Numbered from the stretch's first letter, positions 39,854-49,238 are shown. The stretch is 60,538 nucleotides of DNA from Kiritimatiellia bacterium (GCA_016783565.1 JADHWI010000009.1:1-60538); one strand, 5' to 3'. Notes: generated from the sequence alone by a model not told the origin. A program made the numbers and translations.

Positions 39854-41599
39854 TTATTCAGCAACCACTTTAAAAAAGGCCGAAGAAGCACCGTCAACGA
39901 GAACAATGGTGGTTTCCGCGCCCATAGCCGGAACGCCAGACACCAAAACTTCAAACTCGCCGGACATGCTGGCCGCACGCTTAACCGTATAGGTTTTGCC
40001 TTCTACGCTGGCCCACTTGAACGCTATGTGGCCATTGCCAGCCTGCAACGCAGTGACTGCCAGAACTGATGCGGGATCCAATGGATCCGTTCCTGCACGC
40101 AGTTCTTCAGCATTGCTCTGACCATCGCCATCCGCATCCGCATCCGGTAGCGCCAGCTGACCCTTCTCGTCAATTTCCTGATCCGTCGTATACTCTGAGC
40201 CGCCAATGGTCACGGTATAGGGCCCGTACTCATTGACATTGCCCGTATTCTCAATCTCGATAATCCGGTAACTGTATGTCCCGCCAAGGGCGGCACCTGC
40301 ATCCACGACCGAATAAGTCTGAACCGCACTCGAAAACATTGCCGCGGGAATCAGGTCAGTATTTACCTTTACGTAGCCATCCTGCGCATCATCCCAGCGC
40401 TCCAGGAAGAAACCAACGGCACCCAGCTCCGCGCTGGTTTCCCATTCGATCACTGCTTCATCACCAACCACCGAAGCACCGAAGAAGGAGATAGCCACAA
40501 GTGTGGGCTCAACAATGACGCCCGCATCCCATGTCAGGTCGGTTTCGCCTGCCAACAAGGAAAAGGTCTCAGTCCGGCCCGTCGTACTATCGGCATCAGA
40601 ATCCAGCTCATCATCCCCACCCAAATCATTTGTCGTGAAAGAATAAGAGATATCAGGCAGAGTGAACTGTACGAAATATGAACCTGGCGCGACTCCCGTA
40701 AACAAATAGGATCCATCCGTCCCGGTTGACGTGGTAGTTACCAACGTGGTGGCCGTACTCACTTGATAAAGATCCACTTGAACCCCGGAAAGACCTGCCG
40801 TCGCTCCATCATCCTGCAGACCATTCTCATTCTCATCCTTCCACACATAATCACCAATAGTACCGTAATTATTGAAGTCTTGAACCTTCAATAGCGGTAC
40901 AGTCTGATTACCCGTAGAAATATTTTCAGGCGCTGGTTCATAAGAGGTCGTTGCATCAATCAGGCGGCTCTGTACATTTCCGGATGCACCAGGAGGAAGA
41001 AAACTATCGAGCACAACCCAGATTTCCAGAATAACCACATCGCCACTCTCCAAACCTTCAATATGAAAATCACCCTGAATCTCATCATTCTCACCCGCTG
41101 GATTCTGACTATCCACCCATGCAGAACTACTCTCAAGCTTCACATTACCCAACGGATCATTGTGCATCGCATCGCCTGTATCAATAAATGCACTATAGAC
41201 TTCATAAACCGGATCATAACCGAAATCGGTCCCTGACGTTAGAACACTGTTCCAACCACACTTGATGTCAATGGCTCCATTCTCTGGTGCCGTTACGCCG
41301 TTCACGTCGATCTTGAGCTCGAAAATCACAATCTGCCCAAGGCTCAGATCGCGTGGTGCCAGCGACTCAACATTATCTGAGAAATTAGCGCCAGAGCCAA
41401 ATACGAGATTCGAGGCAGTTCCGTTCTCCGTCAGCATGGGCGGAGGGGTTGTGCTAGGGAACAGTTTGGCATAGCTGCGAGGCTGAGCCGCACTGAAATC
41501 GAGCGAATATGCACCTTTTCCGGCAAAAACTGACAAGGATGCGCTCATCACGCAAATCAATGCCAGAACCAGCGTCTTGCTTGTTGATGTTGTCTTCAT
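39854..41599 (-). CDS. Exported SdrD-like surface protein with calcium-loop C-terminal tail
   Basis: 581 residues from the ATG at 41599, preceded by AGGAG at nine bases; start codons further up are in frame but lie in the leader. A signal peptide (hydrophobic core LVLALICVMSASLSVFAG) leads to a domain of about 200 residues with a cohesin-like, beta-rich pattern (21-220). An SdrD B-like repeat follows (about 245-355: GDYVWKDENENGLQDDG, GLSGVQVDLY, GSYLFTGVAPGSYFVQF). Next is a beta domain often seen near sorting tails (about 365-480), a Ca-binding DADADGDGQSNAEELRAGTD loop (about 495-514), and a final strand-rich domain of about 65 residues with FFKVVAE at the end. An adhesin or surface-layer role is likely. 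No PEP-CTERM or LPXTG motif. Confidence 0.75.
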   Translation of the reverse strand: MKTTSTSKTLVLALICVMSASLSVFAGKGAYSLDFSAAQPRSYAKLFPSTTPPPMLTENGTASNLVFGSGANFSDNVESLAPRDLSLGQIVIFELKIDVNGVTAPENGAIDIKCGWNSVLTSGTDFGYDPVYEVYSAFIDTGDAMHNDPLGNVKLESSSAWVDSQNPAGENDEIQGDFHIEGLESGDVVILEIWVVLDSFLPPGASGNVQSRLIDATTSYEPAPENISTGNQTVPLLKVQDFNNYGTIGDYVWKDENENGLQDDGATAGLSGVQVDLYQVSTATTLVTTTSTGTDGSYLFTGVAPGSYFVQFTLPDISYSFTTNDLGGDDELDSDADSTTGRTETFSLLAGETDLTWDAGVIVEPTLVAISFFGASVVGDEAVIEWETSAELGAVGFFLERWDDAQDGYVKVNTDLIPAAMFSSAVQTYSVVDAGAALGGTYSYRIIEIENTGNVNEYGPYTVTIGGSEYTTDQEIDEKGQLALPDADADGDGQSNAEELRAGTDPLDPASVLAVTALQAGNGHIAFKWASVEGKTYTVKRAASMSGEFEVLVSGVPAMGAETTIVLVDGASSAFFKVVAE

Positions 41600-41639
41600 T
41601 TTCTTTATCTCCTGCTTCTTCATCTTTTCTTCCGTTCCA

Positions 41640-41757
41640 AATAAAAAAACCGACACCCCTTGCGGGAGGTCGGTTTTGCCATTCGCTCCGCGATACCCAG
41701 GCAACCAAATACAGGTACCGCTTCTCAGCGCCACTCCGAGGGACACCATCGTGTCCC
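41640..41757 (-). promoter_or_regulatory. Multi-hairpin leader with a terminator, upstream of the surface-protein gene
   Basis: Reading the minus strand from 41757: GGGACAC/GTGTCCC (seven pairs), CTCGG/CTGAG, a GCGGTACC/GGTATCGC stem with one wobble (41721-41714 with 41697-41690), a GGAGCGAATGGC link and finally AAACCGAC/GTCGGTTT (41676-41669 with 41654-41647) with TTTTAT after it. The last element has the form of an intrinsic terminator 40 bases before the start codon. It starts eight bases after the upstream gene's stop, so it may simply end that gene, or act as an attenuator or riboswitch. No known riboswitch consensus fits. Confidence 0.6.
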
Positions 41758-41765
41758 ACGAGAAA

Positions 41766-42464
41766 TTAAATTGTATATGCTATGTTCTCACCTCGCTTGA
41801 TCTGCGCACCTGCGCGATCAAAGCCGAGATCCGAATGCCCTGCAGGCGTCCGGGATGACTCCATTTTGGTTGTTGCTTCATGCTCGTGCGTTGGCTTTCT
41901 GTGCGCTTCAGCCAAGCGAACCAGATCTTCCTTGGCTACCGGACGCCTCAATACGGTTAGAGGCCCTATGTCCAGTGCGCGATTCATAAGATCCGCATCA
42001 AATCGGGAAGCCGCCACAACGATCTCAGCCATCGGCTTTGTTTCACGAATCTGCTGAAGCGTCTCAAGACCACCCAAACGAGGGTCCATGAGATCCAGCA
42101 TGATCAATTCAAAATCCTTTTCAGCCAACAACGGAAAAGCCTGTTCGCGACTCGCCACGCTGTAGACATCACATCCCGCCTCAGCAAACCATGTCTTGAA
42201 AGCTTCCGCAATCTGCAGGTCCGGCTCCACCATCAAAACAGAAACACCCGTAGCCTGATCTTCTTCAGCTCCCTGACGACTCATCCAATCCTCAAGCCTG
42301 TCCATAGAAAAACGCCAGTGCTTGCCAATCTTCGTTGCGGGGATAACGCCTGTGCGTGCATACATATAAACGGTCTCAACGGAAAGCTGTAAATAGTCGG
42401 CAACCTCGGACACAGTAAGGTATCGCTTACGCGTCGCCGCCTGTTCTGTTGCTCGAAGTATCAT
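41766..42464 (-). CDS. Excisionase-type HTH fused to a degenerate receiver domain
   Basis: 232 residues from the ATG at 42464 (AGAGAGG upstream). An N-terminal helix-turn-helix of the HTH_17/BldC-excisionase type (about 15-64) begins YLTVSEVADYLQLSVETVY and ends GKHWRFSMDRLEDWM. A receiver domain follows (about 75-190), with LMVEPD at the acidic pocket, the acceptor-like Asp in IMLDLMDPR near 127, and Arg-Arg-Pro where Lys-Pro is normal. The tail to 232 is polar and unstructured. With DNA binding at the front and the receiver behind it the order is the reverse of OmpR-type regulators. It could control the next gene (surface protein). A TTG in frame at 42512 is a poorer start. Confidence 0.85.
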   Translation of the reverse strand: MILRATEQAATRKRYLTVSEVADYLQLSVETVYMYARTGVIPATKIGKHWRFSMDRLEDWMSRQGAEEDQATGVSVLMVEPDLQIAEAFKTWFAEAGCDVYSVASREQAFPLLAEKDFELIMLDLMDPRLGGLETLQQIRETKPMAEIVVAASRFDADLMNRALDIGPLTVLRRPVAKEDLVRLAEAHRKPTHEHEATTKMESSRTPAGHSDLGFDRAGAQIKRGENIAYTI

Positions 42465-42524
42465 CTCTGCCTCTCTAACACGTCGTTGTTTGTTGTTGGA
42501 ACTCGTTCTCAATTGTTTGACGTT

Positions 42525-42552
42525 ATTATAGGCAGTTCCGCTCAGTTGTCAA
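42525..42552 (-). promoter_or_regulatory. Near-consensus sigma-70 promoter of the HTH-receiver gene
   Basis: Minus strand TTGACA (42552-42547), 16 bases, TATAAT (42530-42525), both hexamers perfect. The start codon is 61 bases downstream. About 40 bases upstream of the -35 hexamer lie T-rich tracts and the inverted repeat TTTTAC/GTAAAA (42592-42597 and 42601-42606), possibly an UP element or activator site. Confidence 0.85.
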
Positions 42553-42914
42553 CAGTTTTTATTACACTTTTTTTCCTTTTTAAAATACCGTTTTTACTCA
42601 GTAAAATGGCCTTTTTAAGCATCTAAAGCCCATACAGAAGAAAAAAAATAGAAAAAAAAGACATGATTATTTGCGGTTGTGTGCGGAAAGTTCTGCAAAT
42701 TCAGAACAGGTCGTCTCATACAGTGTATTAAAAGAGACCCGTTCGCAGGGCGTGCTTCCCCGATTCCCATCGGGGAGCGCGCTTAAGCTCAAGGCACACG
42801 CTCCTTCCCATTGGTCGGGAAGTCCATCTCTAGAATCCAAAAGTCTTCCTGTCGATCTCGTTCACGGAAAGGGTCAACCGAAACGAATTTGCAGAAGATT
42901 TTGTACGCACCCCA
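42553..42914. other. Gene-free gap between ftsW and the regulator, with two dyads
   Basis: No convincing gene. The half near the regulator is AT-rich (A- and T-runs at 42555-42660). The other half has an imperfect long hairpin GCGTGCTTCCCCGAT/ATCGGGGAGCGCGC (42750-42782) and a CTTCCC/GGGAAG dyad (42804-42822). On the minus strand the first is followed about 15 bases later by CTCTTTTAAT, so it might end the dcw transcript, although it is not a typical terminator. Confidence 0.5.
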
Positions 42915-44051
42915 TCACACTCGGTGATGACGATCTTTAATTAGCTTGGTATGCGGATCATCATGCCCCTCAGTAGAATGCAAGGCAACATTCACCAAAA
43001 CGCTGACACAGGCCACAGACATCATCAGGCTGGAACCACCGTAACTGATAAATGGCAGCGGTAACCCCTTGGTTGGAAGACATCCCGTCACCACACCCAC
43101 ATTAATCGCCGCTTGCAAGCTGATCATCATGGTCATGCCAAAAGCAATCAGACGCCCATACGGGTCGCGCGCTTTCGTTGTAATAATCAACCCACAGACA
43201 AACAAACCGAGAAACAAGAGCAATACACCGAATGTGGCCAGAAAACCCAATTCCTCACCGATAATCGCCAGGATAAAGTCCGTATGCGGTTCAGGAAGAT
43301 ACAACTGCTTCTGCATGCTGTCTCCCAATCCCACCCCATGCAGCCTTCCCACGATAAACGCCACTTTAGACTGAGTCAGATGATATGCCGTAGCCGGGTA
43401 CTTCTCCGGCATCAAGAAAGCAAGCACACGCCCCAGCCGAACAGGGTTCTGCATAACCGCTAACGCAAAACCGCATATCCCCACTACCCCGGTGACAACC
43501 AGGTATCCTATCCGCGCGCCTCCCGCAAAAAGAATCAGCATCCCCACCGCGCCGGTCAATAATGTTGTACCAAAATCCGGCTCAATAATCAAAAGCAGCA
43601 ACACCAACCCCAGTCCACACATGGGAAGCAAAAGTCCCTCGACAAATCGTTCAACACGCCGCCCCACATGCGTCATCCATGCCGGCAACGCCAGCACAAC
43701 CACGAACTTGGCAAATTCAGACGGCTGCGCCGTAAAGGGACCCACGCGCAACCAGCGCCAACTGCCTCCCACCTTGTGCCCCAGGGGTGGAACAAATACT
43801 AAAATCAGCAGGACAATTGCCGACAAGGAAAGAGGCACCGCAAGCCGCTGCCACCAGTGATAATCAAACCGCACCACCATGGCACCCAGCACACAAGACA
43901 TAAACAGCCAGATCAACTGTCGTTTCAGAAAAAAAAGAGGATCATGCAGATCAGCCGAACCCTTGACGCTGCTTGAGCTGGCAAGCATAACAATGCCAAG
44001 AGCAAGCAACGCCGCCACAATCGTGATCAGCGTGCTCAGTACTTTACGCAT
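42915..44051 (-). CDS. ftsW: Septal peptidoglycan polymerase FtsW
   Basis: 378 residues, an SEDS-family glycosyltransferase with about ten membrane helices. It polymerises lipid II at the septum together with FtsI (52.6 kb). Family marks include SSSVKG early, the large extracellular loop, HLTQSKVAF and the KGLPLPFISYGGSSL block near 325, characteristic of FtsW/RodA. The final gene of the dcw operon, four bases after the LysM gene. FtsW over RodA is chosen from position. In many bacteria murG and murC follow here; they are absent. Confidence 0.95.
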   Translation of the reverse strand: MRKVLSTLITIVAALLALGIVMLASSSSVKGSADLHDPLFFLKRQLIWLFMSCVLGAMVVRFDYHWWQRLAVPLSLSAIVLLILVFVPPLGHKVGGSWRWLRVGPFTAQPSEFAKFVVVLALPAWMTHVGRRVERFVEGLLLPMCGLGLVLLLLIIEPDFGTTLLTGAVGMLILFAGGARIGYLVVTGVVGICGFALAVMQNPVRLGRVLAFLMPEKYPATAYHLTQSKVAFIVGRLHGVGLGDSMQKQLYLPEPHTDFILAIIGEELGFLATFGVLLLFLGLFVCGLIITTKARDPYGRLIAFGMTMMISLQAAINVGVVTGCLPTKGLPLPFISYGGSSLMMSVACVSVLVNVALHSTEGHDDPHTKLIKDRHHRV

Positions 44052-44055
44052 TCAG

Positions 44056-44982
44056 CTATTCCGCAATGGGAATTTTAAGACGCTGCCCCGGTGTCAACGC
44101 TGTATCAGTCAGGCTGTTCAGCTCTTTAATCTGATCCACACTGACGTTCCATAACAAACCTACGGAATACAGGTCTTCATTTTCGCCCACAACATAAACA
44201 CGGAATCGGTCCGAACCTGCGGCAGGAGCAGGCTCCACCGCAGCGGCAACTGGCTCCGCAACCACTGGCTCCGGCTGCTCCACAATCGGCTCGGGCATGT
44301 CCACCACCGGCGCGCTGTCCATGACCGGCTCAAGCGGATCAACAACGACGGGCGCCTGGTCGGGGGCTGTCACCGCCGCCGCGGGCGTTGCCGTCCCCGC
44401 AGCTCCCTTCACAGACAATTTCTGCCCCACAAAAATTGTATCATTCTTCAGGCTGTTCGCCTGCTTGATCACTGCTACCGTAGTACCGAACTTGGAAGCG
44501 ATTACCGAGAGGCAATCGCCCTTCTGCACAACGTAGTTCCCTCCGGGTGTTGACCTCGGACGAGATGCGGACGCTGGCCGTGACGTCGGCGCTGCCTCGA
44601 TATCAATCGTACCCGGAAGAAGCAGCTTTTGGCCGGCACGAATCTTGTTCTTGTTCTCCAGGCGGTTCAAAGCCATGACTTCGCCTACGTTCAAACCATA
44701 ACGGCTGCATATCTGCGAAAGCGTATCACCGCGACGCACAATGTATGTGGTCATCTGCACCGGCCATGTACGCGCATCCGGCTGAGTGTTCACAACCGGT
44801 TCCGGAGCCACAGGCATGTCAATCACCGCCGGAGCCGAAGGTGGCATGATTACCTCTCCAGGGTCACCAATCGAAGCTACCGGTCCCCCCATCGTTCGCC
44901 CGCACCCCTGCATAAACGCAAACCCGAAAATCACTACCAGATGACCGAGAATAACTAACCCGAATAACGATGCCCTTTTCAT
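44056..44982 (-). CDS. LysM-repeat envelope protein (NlpD-like) inside the dcw cluster
   Basis: 308 residues from the ATG that overlaps the murD stop (ATGA). A hydrophobic N-terminus ends FMQGCG (Cys27), a possible though imperfect lipobox, so it may be a lipoprotein. Three LysM domains are visible at about 78-123, 143-190 and 262-307, the first two with VRRGDTL and VQKGDCL, separated by Pro/Ala/Val-rich linkers (about 195-255). LysM binds the glycan of peptidoglycan. No M23 peptidase domain follows, so the NlpD resemblance is in the repeats and position. The murD-LysM-ftsW order is as in Chlamydia (where the gene is called nlpD), a PVC-typical placement. Confidence 0.88.
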   Translation of the reverse strand: MKRASLFGLVILGHLVVIFGFAFMQGCGRTMGGPVASIGDPGEVIMPPSAPAVIDMPVAPEPVVNTQPDARTWPVQMTTYIVRRGDTLSQICSRYGLNVGEVMALNRLENKNKIRAGQKLLLPGTIDIEAAPTSRPASASRPRSTPGGNYVVQKGDCLSVIASKFGTTVAVIKQANSLKNDTIFVGQKLSVKGAAGTATPAAAVTAPDQAPVVVDPLEPVMDSAPVVDMPEPIVEQPEPVVAEPVAAAVEPAPAAGSDRFRVYVVGENEDLYSVGLLWNVSVDQIKELNSLTDTALTPGQRLKIPIAE

Positions 44983-46304
44983 GATACTTCTCCTCTCTTG
45001 ATCCGCTCCACGCAACCGACAAACTGACGTCCCCGGTCTTCAAAATTCTCAAACTGATCGAAACTTGCGCACCCCGGCGAAAGCAATATCGTATCTCCCT
45101 CCCGAGATTCGCGCCACGCACGGGAAACCGCCACAGCCAACGTTTCACAAGTGTCACACTCTATACATGCCTGCCACGATGAAGCAAGCCTGACGGCGTC
45201 CGTTCCAATAAGATAGCCCTTCGTAACTGACTTTGCCAATAGTTCTTTAATCATTTCCGGATTTTTTTCCTTCAGCAATCCGCCCGCGATGAGCCGTATC
45301 GGCCCCGAACACATCTGCAAAGCAGCTCCAATGGATGATAATGTCGTCGATTTTGAGTCGTCGATAAACATAATGCCGTTCCGCGCTCCAAGACGATTCA
45401 TCCGATGCGGCAAAGGGGAAAACGCCTTCGCCGTCACTTCCACGCATTGCGCAGATACTCCCGCACACTCAAGCGCAACTGCAGCGGCGGCCAAATGCTC
45501 ACCCATAATAGGATTATCAAACAACGTGCCTCTACAGACAATCTGCTTGCCCGAAACGTTCACGCACCCTGCCGCAAAACGCCCATCCCCGCCAGATCCA
45601 AACGGTCGCCAGCTCACTTGTGAGCCAAACCGTTCCCGCAGTGTATCCACTTGGTTCGCCGGTGCTACACCGCTGTCGCCCACACCCATACCTGCGAACA
45701 GACTCATCTTCACATCCATATACGTTGCCATATCCCCGTGCCGATCCAGGTGATCTGGTTGCACATTCAACAACATGCCAATACGCGGCTTTAAACTGCC
45801 AGGTATCTCAAGTTGAAACGAACTGATTTCCAACACATACCAATCCGCCTCCGGTTCATCCAACACGAGCGCCGCAAGCGGCATGCCATAGTTTCCCCCT
45901 TCAAAAGCACGATACCCCGCAGCCCTCAACACATCTGCACAAAATTTGACCACCGTGCTCTTGCCGTTGGTTCCGGTAACCGCAAGAATCGGCACCTTGC
46001 ACCGTTGCCACCCGCACTCAAGCGCCGACATCACGTCCGCCCCCTGCATCCTCAAGGTTGCCACCCACGGATGATCCGCACGAATCCCCGGACTAATCAC
46101 AGCCGTCTCAAAATTCCCCTCCGGCAATTCCACCGCATCACAGACTACCTCAACCCCTCGCTCCTCCAGTTCCTGCCGCCATTCATGTTTTCCCTCACAA
46201 GAAGAACGATCCACCAGCGTCACGTCCCCGCCTTCCGCCGCCAGCAAACGCGCAGCAGCATACCCGCTGATACCAAAACCTAAAACTATACTGCGAGGAC
46301 TCAT
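44979..46304 (-). CDS. murD: UDP-N-acetylmuramoylalanine--D-glutamate ligase
   Basis: 441 residues. MurD adds D-Glu to UDP-MurNAc-L-Ala in the cytoplasm. The N-terminal Rossmann-like [16 protein letters not shown], the P-loop [11 protein letters not shown] (about 110-120), QPDHLDRHG and [10 protein letters not shown] near 315-325 are all present. The start at 46304 is chosen for its fit with the family and a GGGGTG upstream; an open frame to 46403 would add 33 residues that resemble nothing. It follows mraY by about 100 bases and overlaps the LysM start. Confidence 0.95.
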   Translation of the reverse strand: MSPRSIVLGFGISGYAAARLLAAEGGDVTLVDRSSCEGKHEWRQELEERGVEVVCDAVELPEGNFETAVISPGIRADHPWVATLRMQGADVMSALECGWQRCKVPILAVTGTNGKSTVVKFCADVLRAAGYRAFEGGNYGMPLAALVLDEPEADWYVLEISSFQLEIPGSLKPRIGMLLNVQPDHLDRHGDMATYMDVKMSLFAGMGVGDSGVAPANQVDTLRERFGSQVSWRPFGSGGDGRFAAGCVNVSGKQIVCRGTLFDNPIMGEHLAAAAVALECAGVSAQCVEVTAKAFSPLPHRMNRLGARNGIMFIDDSKSTTLSSIGAALQMCSGPIRLIAGGLLKEKNPEMIKELLAKSVTKGYLIGTDAVRLASSWQACIECDTCETLAVAVSRAWRESREGDTILLSPGCASFDQFENFEDRGRQFVGCVERIKRGEVS

Positions 46305-46408
46305 GTCACCCCGAAAAATCTTTCCGCTCACATCACATACCCACACCCGGACAGAAAAAGCTGCTGTCCCTACCGCTCCACTTCCGGCTCCCCCATTAAC
46401 CATTAAAA

Positions 46409-47497
46409 CTAACGAATCTTCAGACTCAAAATGCCCAGAAGCGCAAAGATGATGGACAAAATCCAGAACCGTATCGTCACCTGGGTCTCACTCCATCCCT
46501 TCTTTTCAAAATGATGATGCAGCGGCGCCATCCGAAAAACGCGTTTCCCCGTCATCTTGAATGATGCCACCTGAATGATTACGCTGAGGGCCTCCATCAC
46601 AAAAACACCACCCACCAGAACCAACACCACTTCCTGACGAATCAACAACGCCACCATGGCAATGCTTCCACCCAACGCCAAACTGCCGGTATCTCCCATA
46701 AACACCATGGCCGGATGACAATTGAACCAAAGAAAGCCCAGACAGGCTCCCACCATGCACCCGCAAAACACAGCCAACTCACCACTCCCACGCACATAGG
46801 GCACCAGCAGGTATTCCGCAAACGCCGCATGCCCGGCCGCATAGGACAAGACCAGGTAAGACAAGGCAACCGATGAGGAACATCCAATGGCCAAGCCATC
46901 CAGACCATCCGTCAGGTTCACCGCATTGCTCGCTCCCACTACCACAAGAATGACCCATGCAAACGCAAACAGAAGCCCAATATCCGCAATAACAGGATCT
47001 TTAACAAAAGGTACCATCACGTGCTGCAAACGACCGGCATCCTCAGGCAGCACACGCAGAACAACAACCACGATCGCCCCCCCCAGGATCTGCAACAACA
47101 TCTTTCCGCGTGCGCTCAACCCCTTGGAACGTTGCTTCATAATCTGAGCATAATCATCCAGAAACCCAATGCCACCCATGTAGACCATCACTCCCAACAC
47201 CAGCCAAACCTGAATATTGGTGACATCCACCCACAGAAGCGTGGACAACAGAATGCTGGAAACGATCAACACACCACCCATCGTGGGTGTCCCCACTTTC
47301 GTGGCATGCATCTGCTGCATCTCTTCCCGCACAAATTGACCAATCTTAAGCTTACGCAAAAGTCGAATCACCCAGGGACCCAACAGTACACTCAATAGAA
47401 ACGCCGTGCCGGCACCCGCAACAGCCCGAACGGTTATATACCGAAACAATCTGAACGGCGAAAAAACATCCTGTAATTGATGTAAATAAAACAGCAT
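46409..47497 (-). CDS. mraY: Phospho-N-acetylmuramoyl-pentapeptide transferase
   Basis: 362 residues with about ten membrane helices. MraY makes lipid I by joining UDP-MurNAc-pentapeptide to undecaprenyl phosphate. Signatures: HATKVGTPTMGG (about 64-75), DDYAQI (first Asp pair near 115), NLTDGLDGLAIG (near 198, catalytic Asp), FMGDTGSLALGG (near 267) and HHHFEKKGW near 325. A complete family protein. It follows a 260-base stretch after murF that may hold a small gene, and precedes murD. Confidence 0.97.
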   Translation of the reverse strand: MLFYLHQLQDVFSPFRLFRYITVRAVAGAGTAFLLSVLLGPWVIRLLRKLKIGQFVREEMQQMHATKVGTPTMGGVLIVSSILLSTLLWVDVTNIQVWLVLGVMVYMGGIGFLDDYAQIMKQRSKGLSARGKMLLQILGGAIVVVVLRVLPEDAGRLQHVMVPFVKDPVIADIGLLFAFAWVILVVVGASNAVNLTDGLDGLAIGCSSSVALSYLVLSYAAGHAAFAEYLLVPYVRGSGELAVFCGCMVGACLGFLWFNCHPAMVFMGDTGSLALGGSIAMVALLIRQEVVLVLVGGVFVMEALSVIIQVASFKMTGKRVFRMAPLHHHFEKKGWSETQVTIRFWILSIIFALLGILSLKIR

Positions 47498-47520
47498 CCA
47501 TTAATCCTTCACTATCATCA

Positions 47521-47760
47521 TTATTGTCCTGCCCGCCTGGACTCCTGTTTCAAGTCCGGTCGCCCCGCCGTTTCCCATTCTTCGGACCCCCACAACATCA
47601 ACGCAGACGGATCACCATTAGGCTGCGATCTCCTCGGCCCTGGAGCACGCGAGTGAACAGGCCCCGATTTTCTGATTAATCCGGGCACATTGCCACGGGA
47701 GGCTCTGGCTTTCAACGTCCTGTTCCGATCATCACCAAGTGTCGTCTGCTTCTGTATCAC
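47521..47760 (-). CDS. Possible small basic protein between murF and mraY
   Basis: 79 residues, unrecognised. It fills the gap between murF and mraY almost exactly: a GTG at 47760 overlaps the murF stop (GTGA), and the stop lies 23 bases before mraY. The product is rich in Arg, Ser, Pro and Gly, without membrane segment or signal peptide. The fit of the frame to the gap and the coupled start argue for a gene; the lack of any family likeness and the GTG start argue against. It could alternatively be a degenerate remnant. Confidence 0.35.
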   Translation of the reverse strand: MIQKQTTLGDDRNRTLKARASRGNVPGLIRKSGPVHSRAPGPRRSQPNGDPSALMLWGSEEWETAGRPDLKQESRRAGQ

Positions 47761-49196
47761 TGGAGTATCCCCCACTGTTGCTGCACACCTGTCACCACTT
47801 GTTCAAGCTGTATCCCCCGTGACCCTTTCAAAAGAACCGCATCACCATCTTCAGCCTGCCGGGCAACCACCGCAGCAGCCTCAATATTATCCGCACACCA
47901 AAAGAGTCGTCTTTCATCCTGAATCGTCTCTTCAACACCACGCGCGATCAATTTCCCCAACAACCCCACCACCACAATGACATCCCAGTCCCCTCTTCCC
48001 GCGTACCGCCCCAATTCAACATGCTCCCTCTCCTCGATCGCTCCGAGCTCGCGCATCCCTCCGAGAACAAGGATTCGATGACGCGCGCCAGCATCTTCCG
48101 AAAAGGCGCGCAATGACGCACGCATACTGAGCGGGTTGGCATTGTAGGCATCATTAATAAAACGAACCCCGCAAATCATGCTTTCCTGCCAACGCATGGG
48201 CAATGCCTCATATGCATCCAACGCACACTGCACCGCGTCCCAACCTAAACCAAGTTCACGCCCCACGGCCACAGCCAACATTGCATTCTGTACAGTATAC
48301 TCACTCACTGATTGCAGGCGCAAAGATCGCTCCTCCCCCGTGCGCGTCTCCCGCAACCGCATCGTACAGGCAGCCACATCCCGATCCGTGCAAAGATAAT
48401 CAGCATTGCCGTGTCGCGAAACAGAACGTTGCCTACCGGCAAACACCGTATTGAGCGTATCAAAAAAACCACCGTCGCGATTCAGAATCGCCAGGCCATC
48501 ATCCGGCAAACTACGCAACAACGCCGCCTTTTCGTCCGCTATATCTTCAACAGATTTGAAGAATTCCATATGAACCGGGCCAACATTGGTTACAATGCCC
48601 CACGATGGTTTGAGAATACGACACAAATCAGAAATCTCCCCAGGATGATTCATCCCGATCTCAAACACGCCGTACCGCGTGCCACCCGGCATGGAAAGCA
48701 AACTCAACGGCAACCCGATTTCATTGTTCCAATTTCCCAACGTGCGAGCCGTTGCACCCACCTGTGCTGCCATACAGGCCGTCATTTCTTTCACACTGGA
48801 TTTGCCCGCACTGCCGGTGACCGCAATGATATGCGGATCCAGCTTGAGCCGATAGGCCGTGGCCGTATCCCGCAACGCCCGCCCCGGATCGTCCACACCC
48901 AATAGCGGACCATCACCGTGCATGCCGGCTTGTTCCTCCCACACAATCGCACCAGCCGCGCCCTTCCTGAAGGCTTCCTTCAGGAAGCCATGCCCATCGT
49001 GATGATCCCCTTTCAACGCAAAATAGATATTCCCCGATTCCAACGTGCGGGTATCATGCGACACTCCGGTGATCTCACGCGGCACCCCGCCAAACCATTC
49101 ACCCGCGCACCATTGCGCAAGCTCACGGGCGGAATAGTCCGGGCATCCGGACTCCGCAAACTCTCTGTTGTCACTGTCCATGCTCAAGACCTTCAT
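47757..49196 (-). CDS. murF: UDP-MurNAc-tripeptide--D-alanyl-D-alanine ligase
   Basis: 479 residues. MurF completes the pentapeptide. The N-terminal domain carries VSHDTRTLESGNIYFALKGDHHDGH (about 45-69, cut here for length in sense only); the P-loop reads VTGSAGKSSVKEMTA near 127, Ser where GTNGKT has Thr or Asn, a common MurF variant. ElGMNH-type motif GMNHPGEI near 178, and DAYNANPLSMRASL near 350 follow. Stop overlaps the start of the small gene downstream. ATG at 49196 and a second at 49181 are both possible starts; the second has a better ribosome site. Confidence 0.93.
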   Translation of the reverse strand: MKVLSMDSDNREFAESGCPDYSARELAQWCAGEWFGGVPREITGVSHDTRTLESGNIYFALKGDHHDGHGFLKEAFRKGAAGAIVWEEQAGMHGDGPLLGVDDPGRALRDTATAYRLKLDPHIIAVTGSAGKSSVKEMTACMAAQVGATARTLGNWNNEIGLPLSLLSMPGGTRYGVFEIGMNHPGEISDLCRILKPSWGIVTNVGPVHMEFFKSVEDIADEKAALLRSLPDDGLAILNRDGGFFDTLNTVFAGRQRSVSRHGNADYLCTDRDVAACTMRLRETRTGEERSLRLQSVSEYTVQNAMLAVAVGRELGLGWDAVQCALDAYEALPMRWQESMICGVRFINDAYNANPLSMRASLRAFSEDAGARHRILVLGGMRELGAIEEREHVELGRYAGRGDWDVIVVVGLLGKLIARGVEETIQDERRLFWCADNIEAAAVVARQAEDGDAVLLKGSRGIQLEQVVTGVQQQWGILQ

Positions 49197-49238
49197 TCAC
49201 CACAACACCCACATCCGTACGGCCTGCCAGCCCTCCCG

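Noticed and set aside
41640..41757. c-di-GMP or fluoride riboswitch before the surface-protein gene
   Set aside because: The required consensus segments of these families could not be matched; only hairpins and a terminator are visible.
42671..42940. 89-codon plus-strand frame between ftsW and the regulator
   Set aside because: Runs into the ftsW 3' end, has no ribosome site or similarity, and passes through two hairpins.
47521..47756. tRNA-like segment in the murF-mraY gap
   Set aside because: A GTTTCAAGTCC stretch recalls a T-arm, but no acceptor stem or anticodon arm can be drawn. No tRNA or rRNA gene was found anywhere in the window.
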